From Cerasicoccus sp. TK19100 (GTDB lineage: Bacteria; Verrucomicrobiota; Verrucomicrobiia; Opitutales; Cerasicoccaceae): DNA of 64,000 nt. The position numbers were made by a program, and so were the translations under genes. Positions 53,147-62,504 of this stretch are shown piece by piece (the first letter of the stretch is position 1; each line of letters begins with the position of its first letter). The DNA lies in NCBI RefSeq assembly GCF_027257155.1, contig NZ_JAPWDU010000004.1, forward strand, positions 62,001 to 126,000, in the 5' to 3' direction. The notes beneath the pieces are model-generated. The model did not search any database, was not told where the DNA came from, and saw only the letters and a program-made list of their open reading frames with translations.

Positions 53147-55627
53147 TTAGAAGACCGTTCCAAAGGAAAAGTTAAACACCGGCCCCGGCTGGTCATTAAA
53201 CTCATCGGTGTGGATCGGCCAAGCCAAGTCGAGGTTGAGCGGTGAGCCCAAGAGCATGATGATCAGGCCAACGCCCACGTCGTCATTCCAGCCACCCGCA
53301 GTGCCGGTAATCGGTGCCGACTGCATACCCGTGGCTGGGTCGTAGAAAGTAGCACTGGAGGTATTGGGCTGATTGGGGCCCCAGTCTCCGGCGTCTTTGT
53401 TCACGAAACCACCGTCGTAGAATACCTTGAAACCAAGCTGGTCGATGAAGCGGAAGATATACTCGATCTGAACCATTGCCATGGTGTCACCCCCCAGCGG
53501 CTCGCCGGAGATCGGGTCCTTCGGGCCAACTTCGCGGTAATCGAAACCACGCAGCGTGTAAGGTCCGCCCAGGAAGTATTTATCGAAGAACGGCACACCG
53601 TCATCGTAGGTTTCGAAACGCTGCGTGCGCTGGTTGAAGAAGGTGCCAGTCTCGCGCTTGGTCGGGAGGACCGTGCCGGTGCGCCCATGCAGGCGGATCG
53701 TTTGGTCAAAGGTTTCGAAGGTGGGAATGTACTGTGTGGCGCGGACTTCCTGACGTATGTAATTGGCGTCGCCACCCAAACCGGTGCCAGCCAGCTCGGT
53801 GATGTACTGGACGCGGTTACCACTGGTCGTCCAGATCAGATTGTTGCGGGTATCACGTAGGAGCTGGAAGCCAACCTTGGAAGTGAGCGTGTTGCCCTCC
53901 TCCTGCTGAATGACCGGCGATGCGAAAGCATTCACGTCCTTGATGTCGACATCTTCAATCGTGTAGGACACACGGCCTTCCACGAGTTCGAAGAGGCGCT
54001 TGCGCAGGTAGAGCTGCATACCCATGCGGAGCTCATTATAGTTGGTGGAGAGATAGTCCGACTCCGTGCGATACAGCTCAAAACCGAAGGCCAACTCACG
54101 CTGGTAAACCCAAGGCTCTTCAAAAGACAAAAGCACCTGATTGGACTCCAGACCAAGAGAGAGACGCAGGCGGAACTTCTGACCACCACCCTGGAACATC
54201 GAGCGGTAGTTGAAGATGTCGAAGTTACTCTGGGTCAACTCAGCAAAGGCCACGACCGACTCCACCGAGCTGAAACCGGCACCGAAGGTCAGGTTACCCG
54301 TGCTGCCCTCTTTCACCGTAACGCGCAGGTTGCGGCGGTTCGGCAAATTGCTCGCCTCGGGAGCGAGGTTGACGGAATCAAAGAAGCGGGTATTTTCCAG
54401 ACGCGACTGGCTGGCCTTCATGCGGACGAGGTCAAATACGTCACCCGGAGCCAGGGCCAGTTCGCGGATGATGACTTCATTCCGGGTCTTGGTGTTGCCC
54501 TGCAAGGTGATTGTCTCGACGTAGAACTGCTCACCTTCCGTCACGATGAAGGTCATGTCGATCGTGCCGTCATCGACGTTTGGCAGACGCTCGATGCGCA
54601 CGTAGGTGTCGAGGTAACCGATTTGGCCGTAGAAATCCTTAATAATTTCAACGTCTTCATCGATCTTGCTCGGGGAGAAATAATCGCCGGGCTTGGTCGC
54701 CAAAATGCTTTCCAGACGCTCGGTAGTGAAGAGTTCATTCCCCTGGAAGGCGATCTCGCCCACGTAGTAGCGGCGGCCTTCATGGATCGTGATGATGATG
54801 TCCAGCTCACCCTCGGACGGGTATTCGAGCACCACCTCGGACTCAGGGATTTCCACGTCGAGGTAACCCTCGTTCTTGTAAAATGCGCGCAGTGTTTCGA
54901 GGTCGCGCTGGAAGTCCTCTTCCTGCAGGCGACCACCGCCGATCAGCCAGGACCAAAGCCAGAAGTACTCTTCGGTGACCATCATGCTCCGCAAATCGCT
55001 GGAGTCATAGTGCTCATTGCCGACGAATTCGATGTTGTCGATGTCGAGCTTCTCGCCCTCGTCGATGATGAAAGCAACCGTGGCCGTGCCGAGCTCTTCA
55101 TTGCGGTCGATGCGGTAGTTGACCTTGGCGTTCGTGTAGCCGTCCTTCTGGAGCAGGTCAAAGATCTTGGTGGAGTCACGCTTGACGCGCACTTCGTCCA
55201 GCGGGAGTCCGTCGGCAGTTTCCACCTCGTCCTCGAAATCGTCTTCATCCACGTCCTTGAGGCCTTCGTAAACGACCTTGGTCACGCGGTATTTTGGCAC
55301 GACGACAAAGATCACCTCGAAATTGCCATTGGGCAAGGTGGAGCGGCGCGCCTCGATGAATTCAAAAAGTCCGCTTTGGTAGAGCGAGCGGACCGATTTA
55401 TCGATCTGCGTCTCCTCGTAAGGCATGCCAGCGCGCTGCTGAATGTGCGCGTAGATATTTTGCTCGCTTACGTTTTTGAAGCCCTCGAACTGGATATCGA
55501 TTTTTTCGACAACCGGCGCAGAGCCAGATAAATCCTGCGCCCAGCCGAGTTGGGGCGCGAGAATAAGTGAGAGCAACAGGAATACCTTGACGGTCCAGTC
55601 AAGCAGGTTGTGGCGTGTAGTTTTCAA
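53147..55627 (-). CDS. bamA: Outer membrane protein assembly factor BamA
   Basis: An 826-residue Omp85 protein: signal peptide (cleavage near GWAQ), five POTRA-like domains in residues about 40-410 (recurring IDIQFEGFKNV, VKRDSTKIFDLLQKDGYTNAKV, GEIAFQGNELFTTERLESIL, VETITLQGNTKTRNEVIIREL) and a beta-barrel with GGPYTLRGFDYREVGP, the VRGF/Y motif of the L6 loop, ending in FNFSFGTVF, an aromatic C-terminal residue as expected for outer-membrane proteins. Its start lies 29 bp inside the end of dnaB. Confidence 0.95.
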   Translation of the reverse strand: MKTTRHNLLDWTVKVFLLLSLILAPQLGWAQDLSGSAPVVEKIDIQFEGFKNVSEQNIYAHIQQRAGMPYEETQIDKSVRSLYQSGLFEFIEARRSTLPNGNFEVIFVVVPKYRVTKVVYEGLKDVDEDDFEDEVETADGLPLDEVRVKRDSTKIFDLLQKDGYTNAKVNYRIDRNEELGTATVAFIIDEGEKLDIDNIEFVGNEHYDSSDLRSMMVTEEYFWLWSWLIGGGRLQEEDFQRDLETLRAFYKNEGYLDVEIPESEVVLEYPSEGELDIIITIHEGRRYYVGEIAFQGNELFTTERLESILATKPGDYFSPSKIDEDVEIIKDFYGQIGYLDTYVRIERLPNVDDGTIDMTFIVTEGEQFYVETITLQGNTKTRNEVIIRELALAPGDVFDLVRMKASQSRLENTRFFDSVNLAPEASNLPNRRNLRVTVKEGSTGNLTFGAGFSSVESVVAFAELTQSNFDIFNYRSMFQGGGQKFRLRLSLGLESNQVLLSFEEPWVYQRELAFGFELYRTESDYLSTNYNELRMGMQLYLRKRLFELVEGRVSYTIEDVDIKDVNAFASPVIQQEEGNTLTSKVGFQLLRDTRNNLIWTTSGNRVQYITELAGTGLGGDANYIRQEVRATQYIPTFETFDQTIRLHGRTGTVLPTKRETGTFFNQRTQRFETYDDGVPFFDKYFLGGPYTLRGFDYREVGPKDPISGEPLGGDTMAMVQIEYIFRFIDQLGFKVFYDGGFVNKDAGDWGPNQPNTSSATFYDPATGMQSAPITGTAGGWNDDVGVGLIIMLLGSPLNLDLAWPIHTDEFNDQPGPVFNFSFGTVF

Positions 55628-57032
55628 ATCGCGTCAGGTTCTTAGTGAACATTAAAGGCACGGTTCCTACCGGCCCATTACGTTGCTTGGCAATGATTAA
55701 ATCGCGCGCAACCGCGTCACTGGCAAGGTCTTCCTGTTCATCGAACTCCCGCGGCTTGGAAATTAGCAAAATAACGTCGGCGTCCTGCTCGATCGATCCG
55801 GACTCGCGAAGGTCACTCATACGGGGCTGGCGCTTCTCTTTTTCACTCTCGCGGTTGAGCTGCGCGAGCACGATTACCGGGATGCCCAATTCCTTGGCCA
55901 TGCCCTTCATACCGCGGGAAATGTCGGCGATTTGCTGCTCGCGCGGGATATTGTTGTCACCGGCCACGAGCTGCAGGTAGTCGACCATGACCAGTCCCAG
56001 CTTGTGCTGGTTGCACAGTCGGCGGGCCTTGGCGCGGATTTCCAAAATCGTCAGGCCGGAGCTATCGTCGATAAACAGCGGGGCGTTTTTAAACTCCTGC
56101 GCCACGCGGACGAGGTCCTGCTGTTTTTCCTTGGGCAAAAAGCCTTCGCGCAACTTCGACATATTCACCCGGGCCCGGCTGCAGAGCAAACGCACGGCCA
56201 ACTGCTCGGAGGGCATTTCCAGCGAGAAGACCAAGGTGGCGGCCGCCTCACCGTTTTTCGGGAACAGCGCGCCCTCAACCATGTTCAGCGCAATCGACGT
56301 CTTACCCATCGACGGACGGGCGGCGACAACGATCATTTCCGCCGGGTGCCAGCCGGTCGTCATCTTGTCCAGGTCGATGAAGCCCGTGGTCGTGCCGGTG
56401 ATCTCGCCACGGTTCTCATACATCTGGTAAATGAGGCGCATGGCGTCGTCGACGGTCTTGTCGACCGGCTGCGCGGCGTCAGTGATGCGGTCTTCGCTGA
56501 TCTTATAAATGGACTGCTCGACGTCTTCAATGAACGCGGACACATCGCCAGGGTTCTCAAAAACGCCCTCGATGGTGCGGTTGGAAAAGCGAATCAACTC
56601 CCGCAACAAGTGGTATTCCTTGATGCGCTCGATGTAATGCGGCAAGTGCGCGGTGGTGCTGATCTGGCCGGTGACCTCAAACAGATACGCGTCGCCGCCG
56701 ATCTCCTCGTAGCGCTGGGTGCGGGTCAGCTCGTCACGCAGGATGATTTCGTCAATCGGCGTGGAGGCGTTGTAGAGCTCCGTCATCACCTCGAACATCA
56801 GCTGATGCTTCGGGCTGTAGAAGCAGTCGGCGCGCATCTTTTCCTGAATGCATTGCGCCATGGTGTCCGCCCCGCCTTCCAGCAAAATACAGCCCAGCAG
56901 CGCCTGCTCCAGGCGCAGGTCATGCGGGACCAGGCGGTCTCCCGCATACTGGTCGAAATCGGTTTTTTTCTTCTCAAACGGTCGCGACTTATACTTGGCG
57001 TCGGGCATTGGATCAGCATTGAGATGCGTCAC
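55599..57032 (-). CDS. dnaB: Replicative DNA helicase
   Basis: A 477-residue DnaB helicase. The N-terminal DnaB_N domain (about 30-145: RLVPHDLRLEQALLGCIL) is followed by a linker and the RecA-like motor with Walker A ARPSMGKT (residues 238-245), VFSLEMPSEQL, Walker B LVMVDYLQLV and IVLAQLNRESEKEKRQPRMSDLRESGSIEQDAD. No intein seen. It starts the run through bamA to prs. An alternative start at 57008 would drop eight residues. Confidence 0.95.
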   Translation of the reverse strand: MTHLNADPMPDAKYKSRPFEKKKTDFDQYAGDRLVPHDLRLEQALLGCILLEGGADTMAQCIQEKMRADCFYSPKHQLMFEVMTELYNASTPIDEIILRDELTRTQRYEEIGGDAYLFEVTGQISTTAHLPHYIERIKEYHLLRELIRFSNRTIEGVFENPGDVSAFIEDVEQSIYKISEDRITDAAQPVDKTVDDAMRLIYQMYENRGEITGTTTGFIDLDKMTTGWHPAEMIVVAARPSMGKTSIALNMVEGALFPKNGEAAATLVFSLEMPSEQLAVRLLCSRARVNMSKLREGFLPKEKQQDLVRVAQEFKNAPLFIDDSSGLTILEIRAKARRLCNQHKLGLVMVDYLQLVAGDNNIPREQQIADISRGMKGMAKELGIPVIVLAQLNRESEKEKRQPRMSDLRESGSIEQDADVILLISKPREFDEQEDLASDAVARDLIIAKQRNGPVGTVPLMFTKNLTRFENYTPQPA

Positions 57033-57170
57033 CGCGTCGTAAAGAAAAACGCGCTAAGAACTTACTCAGAAATAGCTGTGAATAAGTCTCAGTGGACATC
57101 CAAACCAGTAGTCGCGACGAGACCCCTCTCAATTTGCCGAGAGCACAGAAAACTTGCTCAATTGCTTAAA

Positions 57171-57389
57171 ATGATTCATGTTGGAGTGATGGGCACCTTA
57201 GTGGAAATCGAAAAAGCGGTGAAAGAATTACCTACGGAAGAACTTAAAAAATTCCGGGAATGGTTTCTTGAATTTGATGCCGATGCCTGGGACCAGCAAT
57301 TTGAGCAGGATGCAAAGGCTGGCCGATTAGATGCGCTGGCCAAAGAAGCATTGGATGATTTGAAAAATGGCCGTTGCAACGACCGATGA
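57171..57389 (+). CDS. Antitoxin of a small toxin-antitoxin pair (putative)
   Basis: A 72-residue acidic protein with helical wording typical of antitoxins of RelE/ParE-type modules (EIEKAVKELPTEELKKFREWF, WDQQFEQDAKAGRLDALAKEAL). ATG 57189 is an alternative start. It overlaps the next gene by 4 bp (ATGA), and the downstream protein looks like a RelE/ParE toxin, so the pair is best read as a TA module. There is no recognisable DNA-binding domain. Confidence 0.75.
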   Translation: MIHVGVMGTLVEIEKAVKELPTEELKKFREWFLEFDADAWDQQFEQDAKAGRLDALAKEALDDLKNGRCNDR

Positions 57390-57637
57390 TTCATAAAGCG
57401 AATCCCAGCTTTTGGCGCTACTATGATAAGTTGCCAGAGCACATTCAAAAATTAGCGGATTCCAATTACCAACTTCTAAAAGACGATCCCTATCACCCGT
57501 CCTTGCATTTCAAGAAAGTTGGCAATTACTGGTCCATTAGAATTGGCATTCACTACCGGGCGATTGCGATTCAGTCAGACGATCAAATAGTGTGGTTCTG
57601 GATCGGCCATCACTCCGAATACGACAAGCTGCTGTAA
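57386..57637 (+). CDS. RelE/ParE-like toxin
   Basis: An 83-residue protein with the compact RelE/ParE fold pattern: FWRYYDKLPEHIQKLADSNYQLL, then HPSLHFKKVGNYWSIRIGIHYRAIAI and VWFWIGHHSEYDKLL. Relatives annotated as type II toxins share this wording. It is coupled to the upstream gene by ATGA. Whether it is an mRNA interferase or a gyrase poison cannot be told. Confidence 0.82.
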   Translation: MIHKANPSFWRYYDKLPEHIQKLADSNYQLLKDDPYHPSLHFKKVGNYWSIRIGIHYRAIAIQSDDQIVWFWIGHHSEYDKLL

Positions 57638-57644
57638 GGTAAAA

Positions 57645-58505
57645 TCAGCTCGCCTCCAGCTTCTCTCGGACGGCGTCGATCAGGTAGGCTGGAGTCGAAG
57701 CTCCGGCGGTGAGTCCCACTAATTCGTATCGCTTGAGCGACTCAACATCCAGCTCGGCGGGAGATTCGACATGGTAGGCTGGCAAGCCTTTGCGCTCGAC
57801 CAAAGAAGCCAGCTTAATCGTGTTCGCCGAGTGACGGCCACCAACGACTACCACCGCCTCGACCCCCTTTTTAATTAGATGGCCAATGTCGTCCTGGCGT
57901 TCCCGGGTGGCACCACATATCGTATCGATAATAATGGCCTCCGAAAAGCGGTCTTTGAGCAGTTTAGCCAAGCGGTGAAACTCGTCCACAAACATGGTAG
58001 ATTGCGAAACCATGCAGACTTTGTCCCCCAGATCGGGTAAGGCGGCGATGTCCTTATCATTGCGAATCACGTGGCCTCCGCTCACCGCGTATCCCAAAAT
58101 TCCGATCACTTCAGGGTGCTTCGGGTCGCCAAAAATAACCACCTGATAGCCTTTGCGCGCATGAAGTTTCACTTTGCCGGCAATTATTCCGACATCCGGG
58201 CAAGTCGCGTCCTTGAACTGCATTCCCAGGCTTTTCAGGTAGGCGCGCCGCTGTGGGGAAACCCCATGAGCGCGGACGACCATGACGCCGTCTTCACCTT
58301 TTTCCAAGTGCAGCGGAGCCTGACTCTGGAAGTCGCCTACTTCGCTAATCCCTTCGGCTTCAAGCTGTTCCATCATCTGACGGTTATGGATCAGCGGGCC
58401 ATCAGTGTAAACGCGCTGTTCGCCGCCTGCGTGCTTGCGGGCGATTTCGATGGCGCGTTCGACTCCCCAACAGAAGCCAGCACTTGGCGCGGTAATCACA
58501 TTCAC
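57645..58505 (-). CDS. ispH: 4-hydroxy-3-methylbut-2-enyl diphosphate reductase
   Basis: A 286-residue [4Fe-4S] enzyme for the last step of the MEP isoprenoid pathway. The cluster cysteines are Cys12 (FCWGVERA), Cys102 (ATCPDVG) and Cys197 (TICGATRERQ). VVVVGGRHSANT and GASTPAYL complete the family pattern. Length is usual. It is convergent with the toxin gene and divergent from the 58607 gene. Confidence 0.95.
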   Translation of the reverse strand: MNVITAPSAGFCWGVERAIEIARKHAGGEQRVYTDGPLIHNRQMMEQLEAEGISEVGDFQSQAPLHLEKGEDGVMVVRAHGVSPQRRAYLKSLGMQFKDATCPDVGIIAGKVKLHARKGYQVVIFGDPKHPEVIGILGYAVSGGHVIRNDKDIAALPDLGDKVCMVSQSTMFVDEFHRLAKLLKDRFSEAIIIDTICGATRERQDDIGHLIKKGVEAVVVVGGRHSANTIKLASLVERKGLPAYHVESPAELDVESLKRYELVGLTAGASTPAYLIDAVREKLEAS

Positions 58506-58606
58506 AGCTTACACTATGCGTGGAAAATTTCGTCGGTCAAACGTCGTAACCCAAATTTAATAGAGGCTCGCTTGATTTAAGGAACGAAGCTAGCTAGGGA
58601 AACAAT

Positions 58607-60121
58607 ATGTCGCGATATCTTTACGCGTTTGTTTTACTCCTTCTCACGCAGGCTTGTCTCTCCGGGCGCCAATTCACCGTGGTCGTCTACAACGTCGAAA
58701 ATCTATTCGATGCCGACGGCGTGGCGATGTATGGGGATTATCAGGCGGACAACCAGTCCATGCCCTACCCCTACACGCCGCGCAAAACGCTGACGAAGAT
58801 TCAAAACATCACCGAACTGCTCAAGCGCTTCAACAACGGCGAGGGGCCCGAGCTGATTCTATTTCAGGAGTTTGAGCTCGACCGCACACCGGAGAGCAAA
58901 GTCCAGGACTACGCCGCATTTTTGGAAACCTACAAGGACACCACTGTTGACTTGATGCTCACCGAGCAGTTTGACAACCTCGTGGCCGGCCTGCCCGTGG
59001 AGGCCCTGACCCTCAAGTATTTCGAGGACAACGGCTTAAAGGGATACCACATTGCCGTGCCCGAACCATCGGAACCCTTCAATGAATCTTCCGCGCACAA
59101 CAACGTCGTCTTCACGAAGTTTCCCATCAATTATGAAAAGACCCACTTTACACCGAGCGCACGCGCGATTCAGGAAGTCGGTTTGGACGTGGACGGCCAT
59201 GAGCTGATCGTCTTCAACAACCACTGGAAAAGCGGTGCCTCCAACCCCTCAACGGAGCCCAAGCGCGTCCGCAACGCCGCAGATCTCCGCCGCGCCGTCG
59301 AAGCCGTGATCATTAAAAACCCGCAGGCTGACATCCTGATCGGTGGCGACCTGAACACCTACTACAATGCGCCGGAACACTTCATGCGCGAACACCGCGA
59401 ACAGTGGCGCGACACGCAAGACTTTGCCATCGACGTCCTCGGATCACAGGGAGACGAAGGTGCCACGCGCAATGGCCGGGCGATGCTCTACAACCTCTGG
59501 TTCGAGCTTCCCGAGGGCCAGCGCGGCAGCGAACTTTACCGCGGCTATTGGGGCACGCTGATGGAGATCCTCATCACTCCGGGCCTCTACGACGGCCAGG
59601 GCGTTCACTACGTGGACAACTCTTTCCGTGTGGTTGCAGCGCCGGGCCTCAACGCTCACGGACCGTGGAACGAGCCCATTTCCTGGCACTTTACCAGTGA
59701 GGCAGGCGGCGGCTTTTCGGACCATTTCCCGCTCGCAGTCAACCTCTCCACCGATCCCGAGCCCTACTTTGCCGTGCCGAGCAGCTCACAAAAGGATGCT
59801 CCCTCGACCGTCCCCATGGCCGATTACGACAGCGTATCGATAACCGCCGTCAATGAGTTCAATGGCTTGGTTAACCATAAGCCGGAAACCCTCTCAGCCA
59901 ACATGGGAGAGATCTTCGTAGTCACGGGTGAGCTCATTAACCGCGAGCCCTACATCGTCCGCGTCGGAGACAACCAGTATGAAATTTACGGCTACGATGA
60001 AGACGTAAAAATCAAGCTCTCGACGCTCCGCGCCGATGAAGACATCCGCTTCATCGGCCAGTTGGGCGAGTTCCGCGGCAAGCCTCAGTTCGTGATCCAC
60101 GACGCGTCCTGGATTAAGTAA
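58607..60121 (+). CDS. Secreted endonuclease/exonuclease/phosphatase family protein
   Basis: A 504-residue exported protein with a signal peptide (SRYLYAFVLLLLTQACLSG, possibly lipobox LTQAC). The EEP fold is seen in VVVYNVENLFDADG, LILFQEFELDR, NNVVFTKFPI, VFNNHWKSGA, DILIGGDLNTYYN and FSDHFPLAVNL. The C-terminal 110 residues form an OB-like domain (EIFVVTGELINREPYIVRVGDNQYEIYG). Together they resemble secreted nucleases of the ExeM type. Substrate not readable. Confidence 0.88.
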   Translation: MSRYLYAFVLLLLTQACLSGRQFTVVVYNVENLFDADGVAMYGDYQADNQSMPYPYTPRKTLTKIQNITELLKRFNNGEGPELILFQEFELDRTPESKVQDYAAFLETYKDTTVDLMLTEQFDNLVAGLPVEALTLKYFEDNGLKGYHIAVPEPSEPFNESSAHNNVVFTKFPINYEKTHFTPSARAIQEVGLDVDGHELIVFNNHWKSGASNPSTEPKRVRNAADLRRAVEAVIIKNPQADILIGGDLNTYYNAPEHFMREHREQWRDTQDFAIDVLGSQGDEGATRNGRAMLYNLWFELPEGQRGSELYRGYWGTLMEILITPGLYDGQGVHYVDNSFRVVAAPGLNAHGPWNEPISWHFTSEAGGGFSDHFPLAVNLSTDPEPYFAVPSSSQKDAPSTVPMADYDSVSITAVNEFNGLVNHKPETLSANMGEIFVVTGELINREPYIVRVGDNQYEIYGYDEDVKIKLSTLRADEDIRFIGQLGEFRGKPQFVIHDASWIK

Positions 60122-60123
60122 AG

Positions 60124-60972
60124 CTAAGCCGAGCCGAACTTCAGCATGAAGCGGTCGAACATCCTGGTGCTTAGTATTCGCTTCAGGGCGTGCGTGAGAT
60201 GCGTGGGGACCGTCACCCGGTAGCGCGCGCGGGGGCGCGGGCTCTCAAGCGCATGGAGCAGCACCTTGGTCACGGCGGATTCTGGTAGCGTAAATTTCAT
60301 CCCCGGCCCCTCCTTGCTTAGGCGCTCGATAGTCTTGCGGTAAAGCGCGGCATGGCGGCTGTTCTCGATATCAATCGACGCCTGCATCGCCGCAAGTGCG
60401 TTTTGGCGGAACCGGCTGATAATAGGCCCAGGCTCGATCAGCACGCACTTGACCGGTGTCCCGGCCAGCTCCAGCCGCATCGTGTCAGTCAGCCCCTCCA
60501 GTGCAAACTTACTCGCCACATAGGCCCCACGATAGGGCGCACCGATAAAGCCCAGCACTGAACTATTCTGGATGATCCGCGCGTCATCCTGCTGAAGAAA
60601 GGTCGGGATCAGCAGCCGGGTCAGCTCATGCGTGCCAAAGAAATTTGTTTCAAACTGCCGGCGCAGGGCGTCGCGGGTCAGGTCTTCAACCGCTCCGGGC
60701 TGCCCGTAGGCTCCGTTGTTAAACAGCGCATACAGCTTGCCGCCGGTCAGCTCCAGCGTTTGCGCGACCCCACGCTTGATGGATTCCGTGGACGCCAAAT
60801 CGAGCTGGATAACCGTCTCCAACCCCTTGGCTTGCAAGGGCTCGATGTCCGCCGCCTTCCGGCACGAGGCGATGACGCGAAAGCCGCGCTCCTGCAATGT
60901 AATGGCTGCATCCAGGCCAATGCCCGTCGAGCAACCCGTAATCAGCACCGCACGTTTTTGAGTAACCGCCAT
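60124..60972 (-). CDS. Short-chain dehydrogenase/reductase (SDR)
   Basis: A 282-residue classical SDR. The NAD(P) loop is TGCSTGIG, followed by ALFNNGAYGQ and the catalytic Ser region (IQNSSVLGFIGAPYRGAYVASKFALEGL) with YxxxK. Length and pattern fit the retinol/steroid-dehydrogenase-like group of broad substrate range. ATG 60972 was chosen over 60990. A terminator lies just upstream of it, closing the previous gene. Confidence 0.88.
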   Translation of the reverse strand: MAVTQKRAVLITGCSTGIGLDAAITLQERGFRVIASCRKAADIEPLQAKGLETVIQLDLASTESIKRGVAQTLELTGGKLYALFNNGAYGQPGAVEDLTRDALRRQFETNFFGTHELTRLLIPTFLQQDDARIIQNSSVLGFIGAPYRGAYVASKFALEGLTDTMRLELAGTPVKCVLIEPGPIISRFRQNALAAMQASIDIENSRHAALYRKTIERLSKEGPGMKFTLPESAVTKVLLHALESPRPRARYRVTVPTHLTHALKRILSTRMFDRFMLKFGSA

Positions 60973-61011
60973 GGCCGTAAACCTAGCCAATCGCCCGGCC
61001 CAAGCGAGGCA

Positions 61012-61045
61012 GAAAAAACGCCGCCCCAGCGTTGGGACGGCGTTT
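61012..61045 (-). terminator. Rho-independent terminator after the epimerase-like gene
   Basis: ACGCCG and CGGCGT with inner CCCA/TGGG pairs form a GC-rich hairpin; the minus strand then reads six T residues. It lies 26 bp past the stop at 61071. Confidence 0.85.
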
Positions 61046-61070
61046 AGTAAAACTATTTGACGACTTTGGA

Positions 61071-61835
61071 TTAACCCTCGGCGAGATTCGCCTTGATGTA
61101 GTCGAAGCTCATCTTGAGCGAGTCAAACGGATCCCCCGGGCAGACGTCCTGCTCAACCATGAACCACTCGCAGCCACCCTCTTCAGCAGCGGCAATGATA
61201 CCCTTGAAGTCGAGGTTGCCGTAGCCGATTTCGCAGAAGATGTGCTCCTTGGCACCGGTCATCTTGAAGTCCTTCAGGTGGATCAGCGGAGTGCGGCCAG
61301 CCACCTTGCGCACCCAACGCTCGGGATCGCAACCACCGGAGGCAACCCAGTAGGTGTCGAGCTCGGCCTGAATCGGGCACTCGTTGTAAATCTTGTCGAG
61401 GATGGTGCCCTCGCCCATGCGCAGGAACTCGATGTCGTGGTTGTGGTAGGTCAGCACGAGGCCGTTTTGTTCAAAGACTTCAACGGCCTTCTTCAGGTCG
61501 GCGATGAGCTCGTTAACCGAGTCTTCGCTGAAGAAATCCACACCCGCCGGATAAGGATAGGCAGTGTATTTGCAGCCGAGTTCCTTGAGTCGGTCACAAG
61601 CCTTTTGGGGCTCCTTGCGGACGACGTCACTGGGCTCGTGGGTGGAGCAGATGACGAGGTTGTTCTCCTTGCAAAGGCGTACGATCTCGCTGTTTTCGAT
61701 CGGGCCAAAGCCGCTGACCTGCACGGCCTGGTAGCCGATGTCAGAGACTTTCTTAAGCGTCTGTGCGATGTCTTCCGGTGTCTTGCAGAAGTCACGCAGC
61801 GTGAAAAGTTGGGCGGCAACTTGGCTGATTTTCAT
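61071..61835 (-). CDS. Sugar phosphate isomerase/epimerase-like (TIM barrel) protein
   Basis: A 254-residue AP-endonuclease-2/xylose-isomerase-like TIM barrel: MKISQVAAQLFTLRDF, GYQAVQVSGFGPI, LTYHNHDIEF (metal-binding His), LDTYWVASGG, HLKDFK and EIGYGNLDF. Such proteins are often epimerases or dehydratases of sugar breakdown; the substrate is unknown. It stands alone, closed by a strong terminator. Confidence 0.88.
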   Translation of the reverse strand: MKISQVAAQLFTLRDFCKTPEDIAQTLKKVSDIGYQAVQVSGFGPIENSEIVRLCKENNLVICSTHEPSDVVRKEPQKACDRLKELGCKYTAYPYPAGVDFFSEDSVNELIADLKKAVEVFEQNGLVLTYHNHDIEFLRMGEGTILDKIYNECPIQAELDTYWVASGGCDPERWVRKVAGRTPLIHLKDFKMTGAKEHIFCEIGYGNLDFKGIIAAAEEGGCEWFMVEQDVCPGDPFDSLKMSFDYIKANLAEG

Positions 61836-61968
61836 GGGATTTCTTTTTGAGGGTTAAAGAAAGATTCAGGTCTACTATTGGGGCGGTGCCGAGGGCAACC
61901 CCAAATTCAAACACGTGTAAGGTCTGCCGCGCGACGTGGCAATTTATAAGCCCACGCCTGCGGTGCAA

Positions 61969-62424
61969 TTAGTTGCCTGCGTCTTCGACAGACTGCTTGG
62001 CGGACTCCAGCGCGTCTTCCACGTGACCAACCGGATCGTCGCCACGATGCGGCTTAATGCCCACATCGCTCAGCGGCTTAAAGGTCACCGTGAGCACGGC
62101 CAGGAGACCGAGCACGAGCGTCACCCACCAGAGAGGCTTGGCAGCCTGCGGCTTTTTATTGATGAACGCCGTCATCGCGCCAAGGGCCAGCCAGATGACA
62201 AACTTGATCATCGCCCAGCCTGGGAAGCCGTAGTTAAATTTCGCCAACAGCCCGAAGCCACCGACCAGCAAAAACACCAGACCAATGCCGCTTGTGATGC
62301 CACCAAATTTGCGCCACGAAACGTTGTCCGGCTGCAGCGCCGAACGCGCAATCATGCTGCCAAACGCCAGAAACACGAGCAAGATGCCCGCAAAGTGCAT
62401 AACCAAGTAAATACGATAATCCAT
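61969..62424 (-). CDS. Small multi-pass membrane protein of unknown function
   Basis: A 151-residue protein with four likely membrane helices (about 8-28, 43-62, 70-88, 98-114) and a polar C-terminal tail of about 35 residues with HRGDDPVGHVEDALESAKQ. The N-terminus MDYRIYLVMHFAGILLVFLAFG resembles small respiratory-membrane proteins, but no family can be named. Confidence 0.7.
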   Translation of the reverse strand: MDYRIYLVMHFAGILLVFLAFGSMIARSALQPDNVSWRKFGGITSGIGLVFLLVGGFGLLAKFNYGFPGWAMIKFVIWLALGAMTAFINKKPQAAKPLWWVTLVLGLLAVLTVTFKPLSDVGIKPHRGDDPVGHVEDALESAKQSVEDAGN

Positions 62425-62504
62425 GGCGCGAGGTTTATAGCTAATGCCTAAAGGTTAAAGGCTAAAGCGACTGGCTGACGTCGATTTTTTGGCAGATCGA
62501 TGTG

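Noticed and set aside
54623-55531. 302-codon frame antisense to bamA
   Set aside because: Shadow frame opposite the POTRA region, composition not protein-like.
55932-57165. Long plus-strand frame upstream of the antitoxin
   Set aside because: Antisense to dnaB; only its last 72 codons (from 57171) are credible as a gene.
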